Notes under the pieces: model-generated | Seen by the model: the letters and a program-made list of their open reading frames with translations, nothing else | What the model was told of the DNA's origin: nothing | The model's database searches: none | Translations under genes and position numbers: made by a program | NCBI GenBank assembly: GCA_017643925.1 | Contig: JAEPML010000021.1 | Span: 1-64,000 of the forward strand | Origin: Roseibium sp. | GTDB taxonomy: Bacteria; Pseudomonadota; Alphaproteobacteria; Rhizobiales; Stappiaceae | Direction of reading: 5' to 3' | Length of the DNA stretch: 64,000 nucleotides | In this document: positions 9,322-17,426 of the stretch, piece by piece | How positions within the stretch are numbered: the stretch's first letter is position 1 | Layout of the letters: each line of letters opens with the position of its first letter

Positions 9322-10701
9322 TCAGCGCATGGGCGCTTCACCCGCGAGTTTGCCAAGGACGACGGCGCTCAACAGACCATTGCCGGAGAGATAGCCGCTG
9401 TCGCCGCTGCCCGAAACACCGCAGGCTGCCCCACCGCAAGCGTAGAGGTTGGGAAACAGTGAGCCGTCAGCACGAAAAACCCTTCCTGACTCACCCGTGC
9501 GAAGTCCACCCTGCGTGTGAAAGAGGGCACCAGTCACCCGAACGCCCAGAAAGGGCGCTTCAAGCCGCTTGCCATTGAATTTGCGACCGAACGCATCCTG
9601 ACCATCAGTTGGAATGTCGCCCATGGTCTGCAGGAAGGGACCACGGGGAAGTCCAAACTCATCAGCCAGCCCTTCAAGGGTTTCGGATGTCTTGATGGCC
9701 CCGGCGGCTTCCGCCTGCTTGAAATCTTCGAACTGACGTGCAACTTCGGCAATACGGCCGTCGAAAATGGCATAGGCCTCACCACCTGGCTGCGAGAGCA
9801 CTGCCTGCGCGGCTTCCGAGTACCCCCTGGTTTCGTCCCAGAAACGCCGGCCTTCACAATTGACCTGAACACCGCCCTCCATGATCACCGCCCAGGTAAT
9901 CAGGATGCCATGAGGGTGCGCGACATTGCCGTGGCCCTGGTAGGCATTCAGATGCTGAAGATCCGCACCGATCTCCTGCCCCCAGAGCAGCGCCTCACCC
10001 CGGTTGCCGTCATGACCGAACCAGACACCGTTTTCGATCTCCGGCATGAACTGATGCACCAGTTCGCGATTGCCGCCAAAACCGTTGCAGGCCAGGACGA
10101 GCTTGTCACAGCCAATCGTCTCAACGCCGCCATCGGGTCGCATGACCGCCACGCCGGAAACTTGGTCATTTTCCAGATACAGCCGATAGGCGCGTCGTTC
10201 ACAAATGATATCGACGCCGGCGGTCTCGCAAGTCGCGCGCAGCCTGTCGATGAGCTCGGCGCCCGAGCGCGTCGGCAAACCATGCATGCGGCGGCGGCTG
10301 TGTCCTGGATAGTCGAAATTCGCGACCACCGAAAAGGGCAGTTCGAACGTATCCGTCAGCCAGTCAATCACCGGACCTGAGGCGTCAGCCAAGCGGTCCA
10401 CCAATGCCTGCTCGTTTTCATTGTTTGCCTTGGCCTGGATATCGGCCGCAAACAGGGCCGCCGTGTCTTCGATACCGGCTTCCGCCTGGGCCGTGGTACC
10501 GGCCGCCGGGATAAGCCCTGCGGAAAGAGCCGTGGAGCCCTGCGGCACCGGATCGGCCTCGATCACCAGGACCGACTGACCGGCTTCATGGGCGGCCAGC
10601 GCAGCCACAAGACCGCCCGCTCCCGCGCCGATGATCAGGGTTTCGCAGTCCAGGTCGAAGCTTTCCGGCGTCGGTGCGACGTCAGGATTCGTTTCGGTCA
10701 T
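9322..10701 (-). CDS. FAD-dependent flavoprotein, fumarate reductase/KstD-like
   Basis: A 459-residue FAD_binding_2-family oxidoreductase. The N-terminal Rossmann motif LIIGAGAGGLVAALAA binds FAD, the middle carries a capping domain (RRRMHGLPTRSGAEL, FWDETRGYSEAAQ), and the C-terminus closes with LYACGGAACGVSGSGDSGYLSG. Relatives are the flavoprotein subunits of fumarate reductases, urocanate reductase, tricarballylate dehydrogenase and 3-ketosteroid dehydrogenase, all acting next to a carbonyl or carboxylate. ATG at 10701 overlaps the upstream lyase gene by 20 bp; a GTG nine bases earlier is an alternative. As the last gene of the leftward operon it may saturate or desaturate the pathway substrate. 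The substrate is unknown. Confidence 0.85.
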   Translation of the reverse strand: MTETNPDVAPTPESFDLDCETLIIGAGAGGLVAALAAHEAGQSVLVIEADPVPQGSTALSAGLIPAAGTTAQAEAGIEDTAALFAADIQAKANNENEQALVDRLADASGPVIDWLTDTFELPFSVVANFDYPGHSRRRMHGLPTRSGAELIDRLRATCETAGVDIICERRAYRLYLENDQVSGVAVMRPDGGVETIGCDKLVLACNGFGGNRELVHQFMPEIENGVWFGHDGNRGEALLWGQEIGADLQHLNAYQGHGNVAHPHGILITWAVIMEGGVQVNCEGRRFWDETRGYSEAAQAVLSQPGGEAYAIFDGRIAEVARQFEDFKQAEAAGAIKTSETLEGLADEFGLPRGPFLQTMGDIPTDGQDAFGRKFNGKRLEAPFLGVRVTGALFHTQGGLRTGESGRVFRADGSLFPNLYACGGAACGVSGSGDSGYLSGNGLLSAVVLGKLAGEAPMR

Positions 10702-11548
10702 AGGCAACACCCTTGGCCAGCATTTCGGCCGTGCCGATCACGCCGTTCAGACCGTCGAAGTCGAACATCCGGTCGGCGAAGGGCCTGTTGCTGCCATGCT
10801 GTTGGAGGCTCTGGTAGTAGTCCTTTGCGGTGCGTGCGAGCGCACGCACGATGCCTCCCGGGAAAATCACGATGGAATACCCCTGTTCTTCCAGGTCATC
10901 CGCACCGGTGATCGGCGTTGCCCCGCCCTCCACCATGTTGGCAAGCAGCGGGACGCGTCCTTCAAACCGTTTTGCGATGTCGGAAAGCTGGTCCCGCGAC
11001 TGTGGCGCCTCGATGAAGAGCACATCGGCGCCCGCCTCCAGATAGGTTTCAGCGCGGTCTATCGCCGCCTGAAATCCCTCGACAGCAATCGCGTCCGTGC
11101 GGGCAATGATAAGGGTTTCGTCCGAACTGCGGGCGTCGGCCATCGCGCGGACCTTGCCCGCCATTTCTTCAACCGGGATCAACGACTTGTCCGACAGGTG
11201 GCCGCAGCGCTTGGGATAGGTCTGGTCCTCGACCTGAAGTGCCGACGCTCCTGCACGTTCATAAAGTCGCATGGTTCGTTGTGCGTTGAGCGCATTTCCA
11301 AAGCCGGTATCGGCATCAATGATAACCGGCAGCGCGGACCGGTCGGCAATCAGGGACATGGTATCGGCCATTTCCGTCACGGCGGTCAGGCCTATGTCGG
11401 GCCGGCCGAGGCGAGTATAGGCAACCGCTGCCCCGCTCAGGTACAGGGCTTCGAAGCCCGCTGCAGTTGCCAGGGACGCGGTCAACCCGTCGTAGACACC
11501 GGGCGCAACCAGGATCTCTTTCTCTTGAAGACGCTGTTTCAGGCTCAT
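10682..11548 (-). CDS. PrpB/dimethylmalate lyase-like enzyme
   Basis: A 288-residue isocitrate lyase/PEP mutase-family protein with the Mg site VIIDADTGFGN (residues 76-86) and catalytic KRCGH (Cys115). The length and motif match 2-methylisocitrate lyase and the 2,3-dimethylmalate lyase of nicotinate fermentation. It should cleave a branched malate-type hydroxyacid to pyruvate, or another 2-oxoacid, plus a short acid. It overlaps the upstream isochorismatase-fold gene by ATGA and the downstream flavoprotein by 20 bp, so it is tightly co-translated. Together with the divergent LeuCD-like hydratase it would form a hydration-cleavage pair. The substrate is inferred, not shown. Confidence 0.87.
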   Translation of the reverse strand: MSLKQRLQEKEILVAPGVYDGLTASLATAAGFEALYLSGAAVAYTRLGRPDIGLTAVTEMADTMSLIADRSALPVIIDADTGFGNALNAQRTMRLYERAGASALQVEDQTYPKRCGHLSDKSLIPVEEMAGKVRAMADARSSDETLIIARTDAIAVEGFQAAIDRAETYLEAGADVLFIEAPQSRDQLSDIAKRFEGRVPLLANMVEGGATPITGADDLEEQGYSIVIFPGGIVRALARTAKDYYQSLQQHGSNRPFADRMFDFDGLNGVIGTAEMLAKGVAYDRNES

Positions 11549-12165
11549 GATGCTGCCTCCAGCCAGGCCAGAGCGTCCTGGCAGTTCATTTCGTGGGTCA
11601 CCGTCGCCAGCGACAACAAGGTCGCGTCGTGGACATCGGCGTTAAAGGCTGCGCTGCCATCGGTCAGGAGAACGGTGTCGATGTTGCGCAAGTGAGCGTC
11701 GCGCAGGGTCGAGGCCACGCCACCGTTGGTCACGATGCCACCGACGATCAGGTTGTCGATGCCAACAGCCCGCATGATGTATTCAAGGCGTGTCTGGTAG
11801 AACGCGGAGTAAGCAACCTTCTCCACGACGAAATCGGCCGGATACAAGAGGTCAACCAGGGTATTGCCGAAGCTGCCCGGCGCGAAATCGCCCCTGCCAA
11901 GGAAAGGACGCAGTTTTTTCAGGTGTGGCGCAATGAGTGGTTCACCCCTGGCGTCAGGCACGAGCGTGAACTGGGCCGAAATATAGTGACCTCCGCGCTG
12001 GCGCAGGGCCGCAACAAGCGGCGCAATCCGCTCCGGCAGAACCGCTATGCTGTCCGAGCGTTGACCGGCACGACCATAAGCTCCTTCCGGATGGATGAAG
12101 TCGTTTTGCAGATCGATCGTCAGGATCGCTGTCCTGGACAGGTCCCAGGTGGCCGGCTCGCTCAT
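11545..12165 (-). CDS. Isochorismatase-fold protein lacking the nucleophilic cysteine
   Basis: A 206-residue isochorismatase-superfamily protein. Asp18 (ILTIDLQNDF) and Lys116 (VVEKVAYSAFYQT) of the catalytic triad are visible. At the position of the nucleophilic cysteine the sequence reads TNGGVASTLRDA (Gly149), so the residue that defines the cysteine amidases (N-carbamoylsarcosine amidase, nicotinamidase) is missing. True isochorismatases of the PhzD/EntB type are also reported to lack this cysteine. In other hyu operons this family supplies a carbamoyl or half-amide hydrolase, but that chemistry is doubtful here. Overlaps hyuA and the lyase gene by ATGA on both sides. Confidence 0.85.
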   Translation of the reverse strand: MSEPATWDLSRTAILTIDLQNDFIHPEGAYGRAGQRSDSIAVLPERIAPLVAALRQRGGHYISAQFTLVPDARGEPLIAPHLKKLRPFLGRGDFAPGSFGNTLVDLLYPADFVVEKVAYSAFYQTRLEYIMRAVGIDNLIVGGIVTNGGVASTLRDAHLRNIDTVLLTDGSAAFNADVHDATLLSLATVTHEMNCQDALAWLEAAS

Positions 12166-14225
12166 GACAGGGTCTCCGAAGGCTCGATGATGGTGTTGCC
12201 GAAGTCATCGACACGGGCTTGCAACTCCGGCTCAACCAGCACGGTGGTGTCCGGTTGTTCCAGAATCGCCGGTCCCTGAATGACGGTTCCGACAGGAAGG
12301 GCAAGCCGATCGTAAATTGCGGTCTCGTGCCACTCCGTGCCGAAATGGACATTGCGCCTGGTTCGGGCTTCGGGCATGCCCGCACCCGTGGGCGCAAGAG
12401 CGTGCAGATCGAATTTGGGGCGGAGCCCGGTGACTGCGCTGCGCAGGTTCAAGATGCGCCGGACCCCGTTTTCCAGCAGCCTGCCGAACGTCGCTTCATA
12501 GGCCGCATCAAAGGCCGCTTCTATTTCGGCAGCGGTGGGCGGCAGCACCTTGTCGTTGTCTGTCCGGATTACGAGCGGCACCGAAACCGTGTGGGTCTGG
12601 CCGACATAGGCCATGTCCAGTTCAAAGCTGAGCACGCGGCTCTCAAAGCGCGTTCGCGCGGCATCAAGCATCGCCAGCCCCTGGTCCACATGCGTCTGCA
12701 TGTAGGCCGTGAGCGCGCCTGTGTCGAGTTGATCGACCAGCGAGTTGATGGTCTGAACAAAGTCCTGGCGCATGTCCGCAATGACACAGCCCATTGCGGA
12801 CGTGACACCGGGATAACGCGGAACGATGGCACGGGCGATCCCGACATCCTTGAGCATGGCTCCGGCGTGCAGAGCACCGCCGCCGCCGAAAGGCATGAAG
12901 GCAAAACGTTTCGGATCGAAGCCCCGCTCGATACTGACAAGCCGGATCGCCCCGGCCATACGGGAGTTGGCCACACGCAGGATGGCCTCTGCTGCCTGAA
13001 CCGTGTCCAGGCCAAGCGGGCGACCCACATGTTCGTTGATCGCTTCGGACGCCGCTTCCACATCAAGTCTCTCAAGTTTTCCGCCAATCGGATTGTCCGG
13101 GTCGATACGCCCGAGAACAACGTTGGCATCCGTCACCGTTGGGCGGGTGTTGCCCAGACCATAGGCGACTGGTCCGGGATTGGAACCGGCACTTTCCGGC
13201 CCGATGTTCAGGAGCCCGCCCTTGTCGACCCAGGCGATTGACCCTCCACCCGCGCCAATGGTCGTGATCTCGATCATCGGGGTGCGCACGACCATGCCGA
13301 AATCAATGGCGGTTTGCGGAGACAGCATCGAATGCCCGTCGGAAATCAGGGACACATCAAAACTCGTCCCCCCCATGTCACCAGTGATCACATTGTCAAA
13401 GCCCGCCGAGGAGGCGATGTAGCCCGCCGCGATCACGCCTGCCGCCGGGCCCGACAAGGCTGTCCTGACGGGCAACCGGCAGGCCGTATCGACAGCCATG
13501 ACACCGCCATTGGACTGAACGATCATGAACTCGCCATCGAACCCGCCGGAGGTCAGCGCCCGCTCCAGCCGATCCAGGTAACCGGAGACTTCCGGCTGCA
13601 GATAGGCGTTGAGTGCCGTTGTTGAAAAGCGTTCGAACTCACGAATTTCCGGCAAGATTTCCGAGGAGGCCGACACATGGGGGCTTTGCCAGATCTCGCG
13701 TACCGCAGCGACAGCCGCTGCCTCGTTTTCCGGATTGGCGTAGGCATTGGCAAAGAGTATGGCGACAGCCTCGCAGCCCTGTGCCTGCAGCTGCCTTGCA
13801 GCCGAACGCACTGCGTCAAGATCGACTGGCTTGCGGATCGTGCCATCGGCCAATGTGCGCTCCGGCACTTCCAGGCGGTTGCGCCGGTCGACAACCGGTT
13901 CAAAGTCGCCCCTGAGACCCCAGGTGCATGGCCTGTCCCGGCGCCGCATTTCAAGGACGTCGCGCAGACCCTCGGTGCAGATGACCCCTGTCGTTGCCCC
14001 CTTGCGTTCCAGAAGTGCATTGGTGCCGGCAGTCGTGCCATGAACCACCACGGAAATCTCCGAAAGATCCGATACCCGCTGCGAAATCCCGTCAAGGAAC
14101 CCGCCCGATTGGTCCGGGCGTGTTGTCGGCACCTTGGCGACAGACGCGGTTCCGTCCGTTTCGTTCAGCGCGAATATGTCGGTAAATGTGCCGCCGACAT
14201 CAACACCGATCATGCGTGTGCTCAT
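12162..14225 (-). CDS. hyuA: Hydantoinase/oxoprolinase subunit A
   Basis: A 687-residue HyuA-family protein. It opens with the ASKHA-type phosphate-binding motif MIGVDVGGTFTDIF, followed by VVHGTTAGTNALLERKG, ITGDMGGTSFDVSLI and FMPFGGGGALHA, all typical of N-methylhydantoinase A/5-oxoprolinase. With HyuB it forms an ATP-dependent amidohydrolase that opens cyclic amides or imides; related pairs carboxylate ketones. ATG at 14225 overlaps the hyuB stop as ATGA, and an in-frame extension upstream is ignored. The neighbours (lyase, tautomerase, LeuCD) differ from creatinine and hydantoin operons, so the ring substrate is probably something else. Confidence 0.92.
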   Translation of the reverse strand: MSTRMIGVDVGGTFTDIFALNETDGTASVAKVPTTRPDQSGGFLDGISQRVSDLSEISVVVHGTTAGTNALLERKGATTGVICTEGLRDVLEMRRRDRPCTWGLRGDFEPVVDRRNRLEVPERTLADGTIRKPVDLDAVRSAARQLQAQGCEAVAILFANAYANPENEAAAVAAVREIWQSPHVSASSEILPEIREFERFSTTALNAYLQPEVSGYLDRLERALTSGGFDGEFMIVQSNGGVMAVDTACRLPVRTALSGPAAGVIAAGYIASSAGFDNVITGDMGGTSFDVSLISDGHSMLSPQTAIDFGMVVRTPMIEITTIGAGGGSIAWVDKGGLLNIGPESAGSNPGPVAYGLGNTRPTVTDANVVLGRIDPDNPIGGKLERLDVEAASEAINEHVGRPLGLDTVQAAEAILRVANSRMAGAIRLVSIERGFDPKRFAFMPFGGGGALHAGAMLKDVGIARAIVPRYPGVTSAMGCVIADMRQDFVQTINSLVDQLDTGALTAYMQTHVDQGLAMLDAARTRFESRVLSFELDMAYVGQTHTVSVPLVIRTDNDKVLPPTAAEIEAAFDAAYEATFGRLLENGVRRILNLRSAVTGLRPKFDLHALAPTGAGMPEARTRRNVHFGTEWHETAIYDRLALPVGTVIQGPAILEQPDTTVLVEPELQARVDDFGNTIIEPSETLS

Positions 14226-15916
14226 TGGGAAACCTCCCGCCACGATGATCCGTAGAGCCGGTCAGCCGCTTCCGCGGCAACAAGCCCGCGCGCGACATCC
14301 CGGGCGACATCAGATGCCGACCGTTCTTCCGCCTTGCCATAGCCGCCCCCGCCGGGCGTTTCCAGGCGAACTGCCTGGCCTTGCCGCAACTTGATGCCGC
14401 GCATCTTGGAAGCAAGTGGAGGTCGCTCCCAGCCGTCGTCCTGCTCGTACGAAAACCGGTTGAGTGCACCGTCCTCACCGTCTGCAATGCCCTTGGGCGC
14501 AAAACGCCCGCGTTCTCCGAACAGGAACGCCTCGGCACCGTTTTCCTCAAGGACCTCGATCTCGTATACGGCTCCCATGCCACCGCGATGCTTGCCCGCC
14601 CCCGCGCTGTCCGGGCGCAAGGCCCATTTGCGGAACATGACCGGATAGGCCGCCTCGAGGATCTCCATGGGCGGGATGGTCGCGGTCGAGATCGGCGCGT
14701 TGCCATGGTTGAGGCCGTCGCCCTCGGGAGAGCCACCGTGCCCACCACCATAGAAACTGAACATCACCCAGGGTTTGCCGTCGCTGCGTTTGCCCGCAAT
14801 CGACAGCGCGTTGATGGTGCCGTAGGCATTGGCGACAACGCGGTCCGGAGCTGCCTTTGCAAAGGCTGAGAAAATGACATCGATCATGCGGAGGATTGTT
14901 TCTGTGTAGCCGCCGGTCGGGCTCGGAAACTCCGCCGACAGGAGAGAGCCTTCCGGCACCTCGACATTGATCGGGCGCATGACACCGGCATTGGCCGGAA
15001 GATCCGGAAAGATGTGCTTGATCGCCACATAGGCCGTTGCGACCGTTGTCGGCAGGGCAATGTTGACGGGACCGGCGCATTGCGGGGCTGAGCCCGCGAA
15101 GTCCAGCGTCATGCTGTCTCCCTTGATTTCCAGCGCCACCCGAATGGCCAGTGGCTCATCCCTGATGCCGTCATTGTCGAGAAAATCTTCGGCCTCCCAG
15201 CGACCGTTCGGGAGGTCGTCGAGCTCGGCCCGCATCAGTGCTTCTGCCCGATGCCCGAGCGCATCGAGCGCGGACCGCACCGTCTCCGCACCATACTCGT
15301 CCAGCAACTCATCCATGCGTCTGATCCCGAGATCAAGCGCTCCGAGCTGGCCATTCAGATCGCCCCTGGCGGATTGCGGCAGACGCGTGTTGCGCAGGAG
15401 GATATCGATGATGTCCTGATTGATGATGCCGGCCCGGGCCAGCCTGACCGGTGGCAGCACAAAGGCTTCCTGAAAGACCTCCGTTGCCGCCGGATTGTAG
15501 TTGCCTGGCACCGCGCCCCCTACATCATGCCAATGGCCGACCGAGGCCAGGTAGCAAAAGAGTTGGCCGTCGCGAAAATAGGGGCGTACCAGCCGCATGT
15601 CCGACAGATGGGTGCCGCCGATATGCGCATCGTTGAAGATGAAGATATCGCCGTCGGCCAGATCTCCATCTGCAGCGGCCTTTTCGATCACCGCCTTGAC
15701 GGCGAAGGACATGACACCCACGAAAATCGGCAGACCGGACTTGCCTTGAACAAGCGTGTCGCCACTCCCGGCGTGGTAAAGCCCGTGACTGGCATCGTGC
15801 GCTTCTGCGATGATCGGATTGAAGGCAGCCCGAAACAGGGTCGCGTCCATTTCGTCGGCAATCTGCTCCATCCGGCCAGACAGGACCGACAGGGTGATGG
15901 GGTCAATCTCGCTCAT
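14222..15916 (-). CDS. hyuB: Hydantoinase/oxoprolinase subunit B
   Basis: A 564-residue HyuB-family protein, the partner of HyuA. Typical signatures are the N-terminal DPITLSVLSGRMEQIADEM, the metal-site region FIFNDAHIGGTHLSDMRL, the histidine-rich VGHWHDVGG, and the C-terminal GGGHGGSPEGDG and GGGGYGKAEER. It supplies the metal-dependent hydrolytic half of an ATP-driven cyclic amide or imide hydrolase. Its start overlaps the tautomerase gene stop as ATGA and its end overlaps hyuA in the same way, so the subunits should be made in fixed proportion. Length agrees with the family (about 520-580 residues). Confidence 0.92.
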   Translation of the reverse strand: MSEIDPITLSVLSGRMEQIADEMDATLFRAAFNPIIAEAHDASHGLYHAGSGDTLVQGKSGLPIFVGVMSFAVKAVIEKAAADGDLADGDIFIFNDAHIGGTHLSDMRLVRPYFRDGQLFCYLASVGHWHDVGGAVPGNYNPAATEVFQEAFVLPPVRLARAGIINQDIIDILLRNTRLPQSARGDLNGQLGALDLGIRRMDELLDEYGAETVRSALDALGHRAEALMRAELDDLPNGRWEAEDFLDNDGIRDEPLAIRVALEIKGDSMTLDFAGSAPQCAGPVNIALPTTVATAYVAIKHIFPDLPANAGVMRPINVEVPEGSLLSAEFPSPTGGYTETILRMIDVIFSAFAKAAPDRVVANAYGTINALSIAGKRSDGKPWVMFSFYGGGHGGSPEGDGLNHGNAPISTATIPPMEILEAAYPVMFRKWALRPDSAGAGKHRGGMGAVYEIEVLEENGAEAFLFGERGRFAPKGIADGEDGALNRFSYEQDDGWERPPLASKMRGIKLRQGQAVRLETPGGGGYGKAEERSASDVARDVARGLVAAEAADRLYGSSWREVSQ

Positions 15917-16479
15917 GCTCTAGCCTTCACCTCCGCAAGATCATTCCAGACATCCTGACGTGTGATCCTGCCATTTTCGATTTCAAACCGGTCGATAAAA
16001 CGAATGCCCTCAAAAGCCGTCCCGTCCGGCCATTCACCGGACAAGGTGCCACGACAATAGACCAGCGCTGCCGGACCGGTGCCCTGCATTGCGTCAAAAC
16101 CATGATAGGTCTTTTTGACGAAGCGGTAGCGGGGCCCGGCCCAGGCAATCAGGTCATCAAGCGCATGCATGGGAGCCGCGCCCGGGAACTGCATGACAAA
16201 CCCCTCCGCAAGAAGTGCACGAGCGCTCTCCAGATCGCGCGCTTCCATGGCTGCCAGGTATTCTTTGACAATTGCTGCCGGGTCGGGGAGCGCGGGCGCG
16301 CCCGTGCGGCTTTGGCCGCCGCGGGAATAGTTGGCGTGGTCCATTTCGTGGATCATGACGGTTATGGCCTCGGGGCCGGCCGGCACCACCAGGCGTACCG
16401 CGTTTGTCAGGCCTTCATGCAGCCGGCGCTTATCCTCGCCCCCATAGCCCTGCAAAAGATGCAGCTCGACAATCGGCAT
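15913..16479 (-). CDS. 4-oxalocrotonate tautomerase-like/SnoaL-like fusion
   Basis: A 188-residue fusion. Residues 1-65 resemble the 4-oxalocrotonate tautomerase family: the start codon is followed directly by proline (MPIVELHLLQGY), which in the family is the N-terminal catalytic base. From about residue 67 a SnoaL/NTF2-like domain follows (AIVKEYLAAMEARDLESARALL, then FEIENGRITRQDVWND). ATG at 16479 is chosen because it places Pro at position 2 and has GGGAGAG upstream; the frame stays open upstream without similarity. It is the first gene of the leftward catabolic operon, facing the gntR promoter. It probably shifts a double bond in, or enolises, a pathway intermediate. Confidence 0.82.
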   Translation of the reverse strand: MPIVELHLLQGYGGEDKRRLHEGLTNAVRLVVPAGPEAITVMIHEMDHANYSRGGQSRTGAPALPDPAAIVKEYLAAMEARDLESARALLAEGFVMQFPGAAPMHALDDLIAWAGPRYRFVKKTYHGFDAMQGTGPAALVYCRGTLSGEWPDGTAFEGIRFIDRFEIENGRITRQDVWNDLAEVKARA

Positions 16480-16622
16480 ACCGCTCTCCCAAAATCTGTA
16501 TCTTTTATAATACAGCTTTTTATATGTTGCTAATACAAAAAAAGACAAATTTTTCGTACAGAAGCTTGATCTTTCCGAAGTCGGCGATAACATTAAGTGC
16601 GGATTAGGGAGGAAATTCCGGC
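16480..16622. promoter_or_regulatory. Divergent promoter/operator with inverted repeat
   Basis: This AT-rich 143-bp gap separates the two halves of the catabolic locus. CTGTAT at 16496-16501 and ATACAG at 16510-16515 form a perfect 6-bp inverted repeat around an 8-bp AT-rich centre. It is a plausible operator for the adjacent GntR/HutC regulator, and a TAATACAAA stretch at 16530-16538 lies nearby. The assignment to GntR is by position only. Confidence 0.55.
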
Positions 16623-17426
16623 GTGAACAAGCCCGAAAAATCGCTGCTTCCGGAAGGCGCCAAGGCACGGCAGGTCTATCTGTCCCTGCGTGACCAGATT
16701 GCCGACGGCCGCCTGGAAGACGGCGACAGCCTCCCCCCCGAGCAAAAGCTCGCGGAGATCTTCAGCGTCTCCCGCGTTACCATTCGCCGGGCCCTGGATG
16801 CACTGGCAGCCGCAGGGCTGGTTGTCCGGCGCGCAGGCAGCGGCACGACGGTCCGCACTTCGGGTCAGGCCGGCCAGCCGATGGCAATGAATCTTGCGAC
16901 CCTCATGCCCCAGCTGGTCGAGATGGGGCAGACAACGACGGCGCGCCTGCTGTCTTTTTCCTACGGCGCAGCGCCGGAATTCGTGGCCAGCGCCCTGCAC
17001 CTGCGACCCAAGGAACAGGTTCAGATCGCAACCCGTGTCCGCAGCACCGACGGCACACCGTTCTCGCATTTGACAACCTATGTTCCCGCCGGCATTGCAG
17101 AGAATTATTCGGAAAACGATCTGGCGACGACACCACTTTTTAAGTTGCTTGAACTGAGCGGTGTGCAGATCAAGGATGCGCACCAGTCCGTGTCGGCAAC
17201 CCTGGCCGGGCCGGATGTCGCGGAAGCTTTGGGAATTGCTGTCGGGTCCGCCTTGCTGTCCTTGCGCCGCGTGGTGCGCGATGTGAACGACAATGGAGTG
17301 GAATATCTTTCCGCACTTTACCGGCCGGACATGTTCCGTCTCGAGATGCCGCTCACAAGGGTTGGAGACGGTAGTGCGCGCCATTGGCAACCGGCCATCG
17401 GCAAACCTCCGGGTGAGTCGTCATGA
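16623..17426 (+). CDS. GntR/HutC-family regulator
   Basis: A 267-residue HutC-subfamily GntR regulator. The N-terminal winged helix shows LRDQIADGRLEDGDSLPPEQ, LAEIFSVSRVTIRRALDAL and GLVVRRAGSGTTV; the C-terminal UTRA effector domain spans about residues 95-245. The start is GTG at 16623 with AGGGAGGA upstream. It faces the leftward hyu operon and overlaps leuC by ATGA, so it is co-transcribed with the hydratase and presumably represses both directions until a pathway intermediate binds the UTRA domain. This regulatory logic is inferred from gene order. Confidence 0.92.
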   Translation: MNKPEKSLLPEGAKARQVYLSLRDQIADGRLEDGDSLPPEQKLAEIFSVSRVTIRRALDALAAAGLVVRRAGSGTTVRTSGQAGQPMAMNLATLMPQLVEMGQTTTARLLSFSYGAAPEFVASALHLRPKEQVQIATRVRSTDGTPFSHLTTYVPAGIAENYSENDLATTPLFKLLELSGVQIKDAHQSVSATLAGPDVAEALGIAVGSALLSLRRVVRDVNDNGVEYLSALYRPDMFRLEMPLTRVGDGSARHWQPAIGKPPGESS

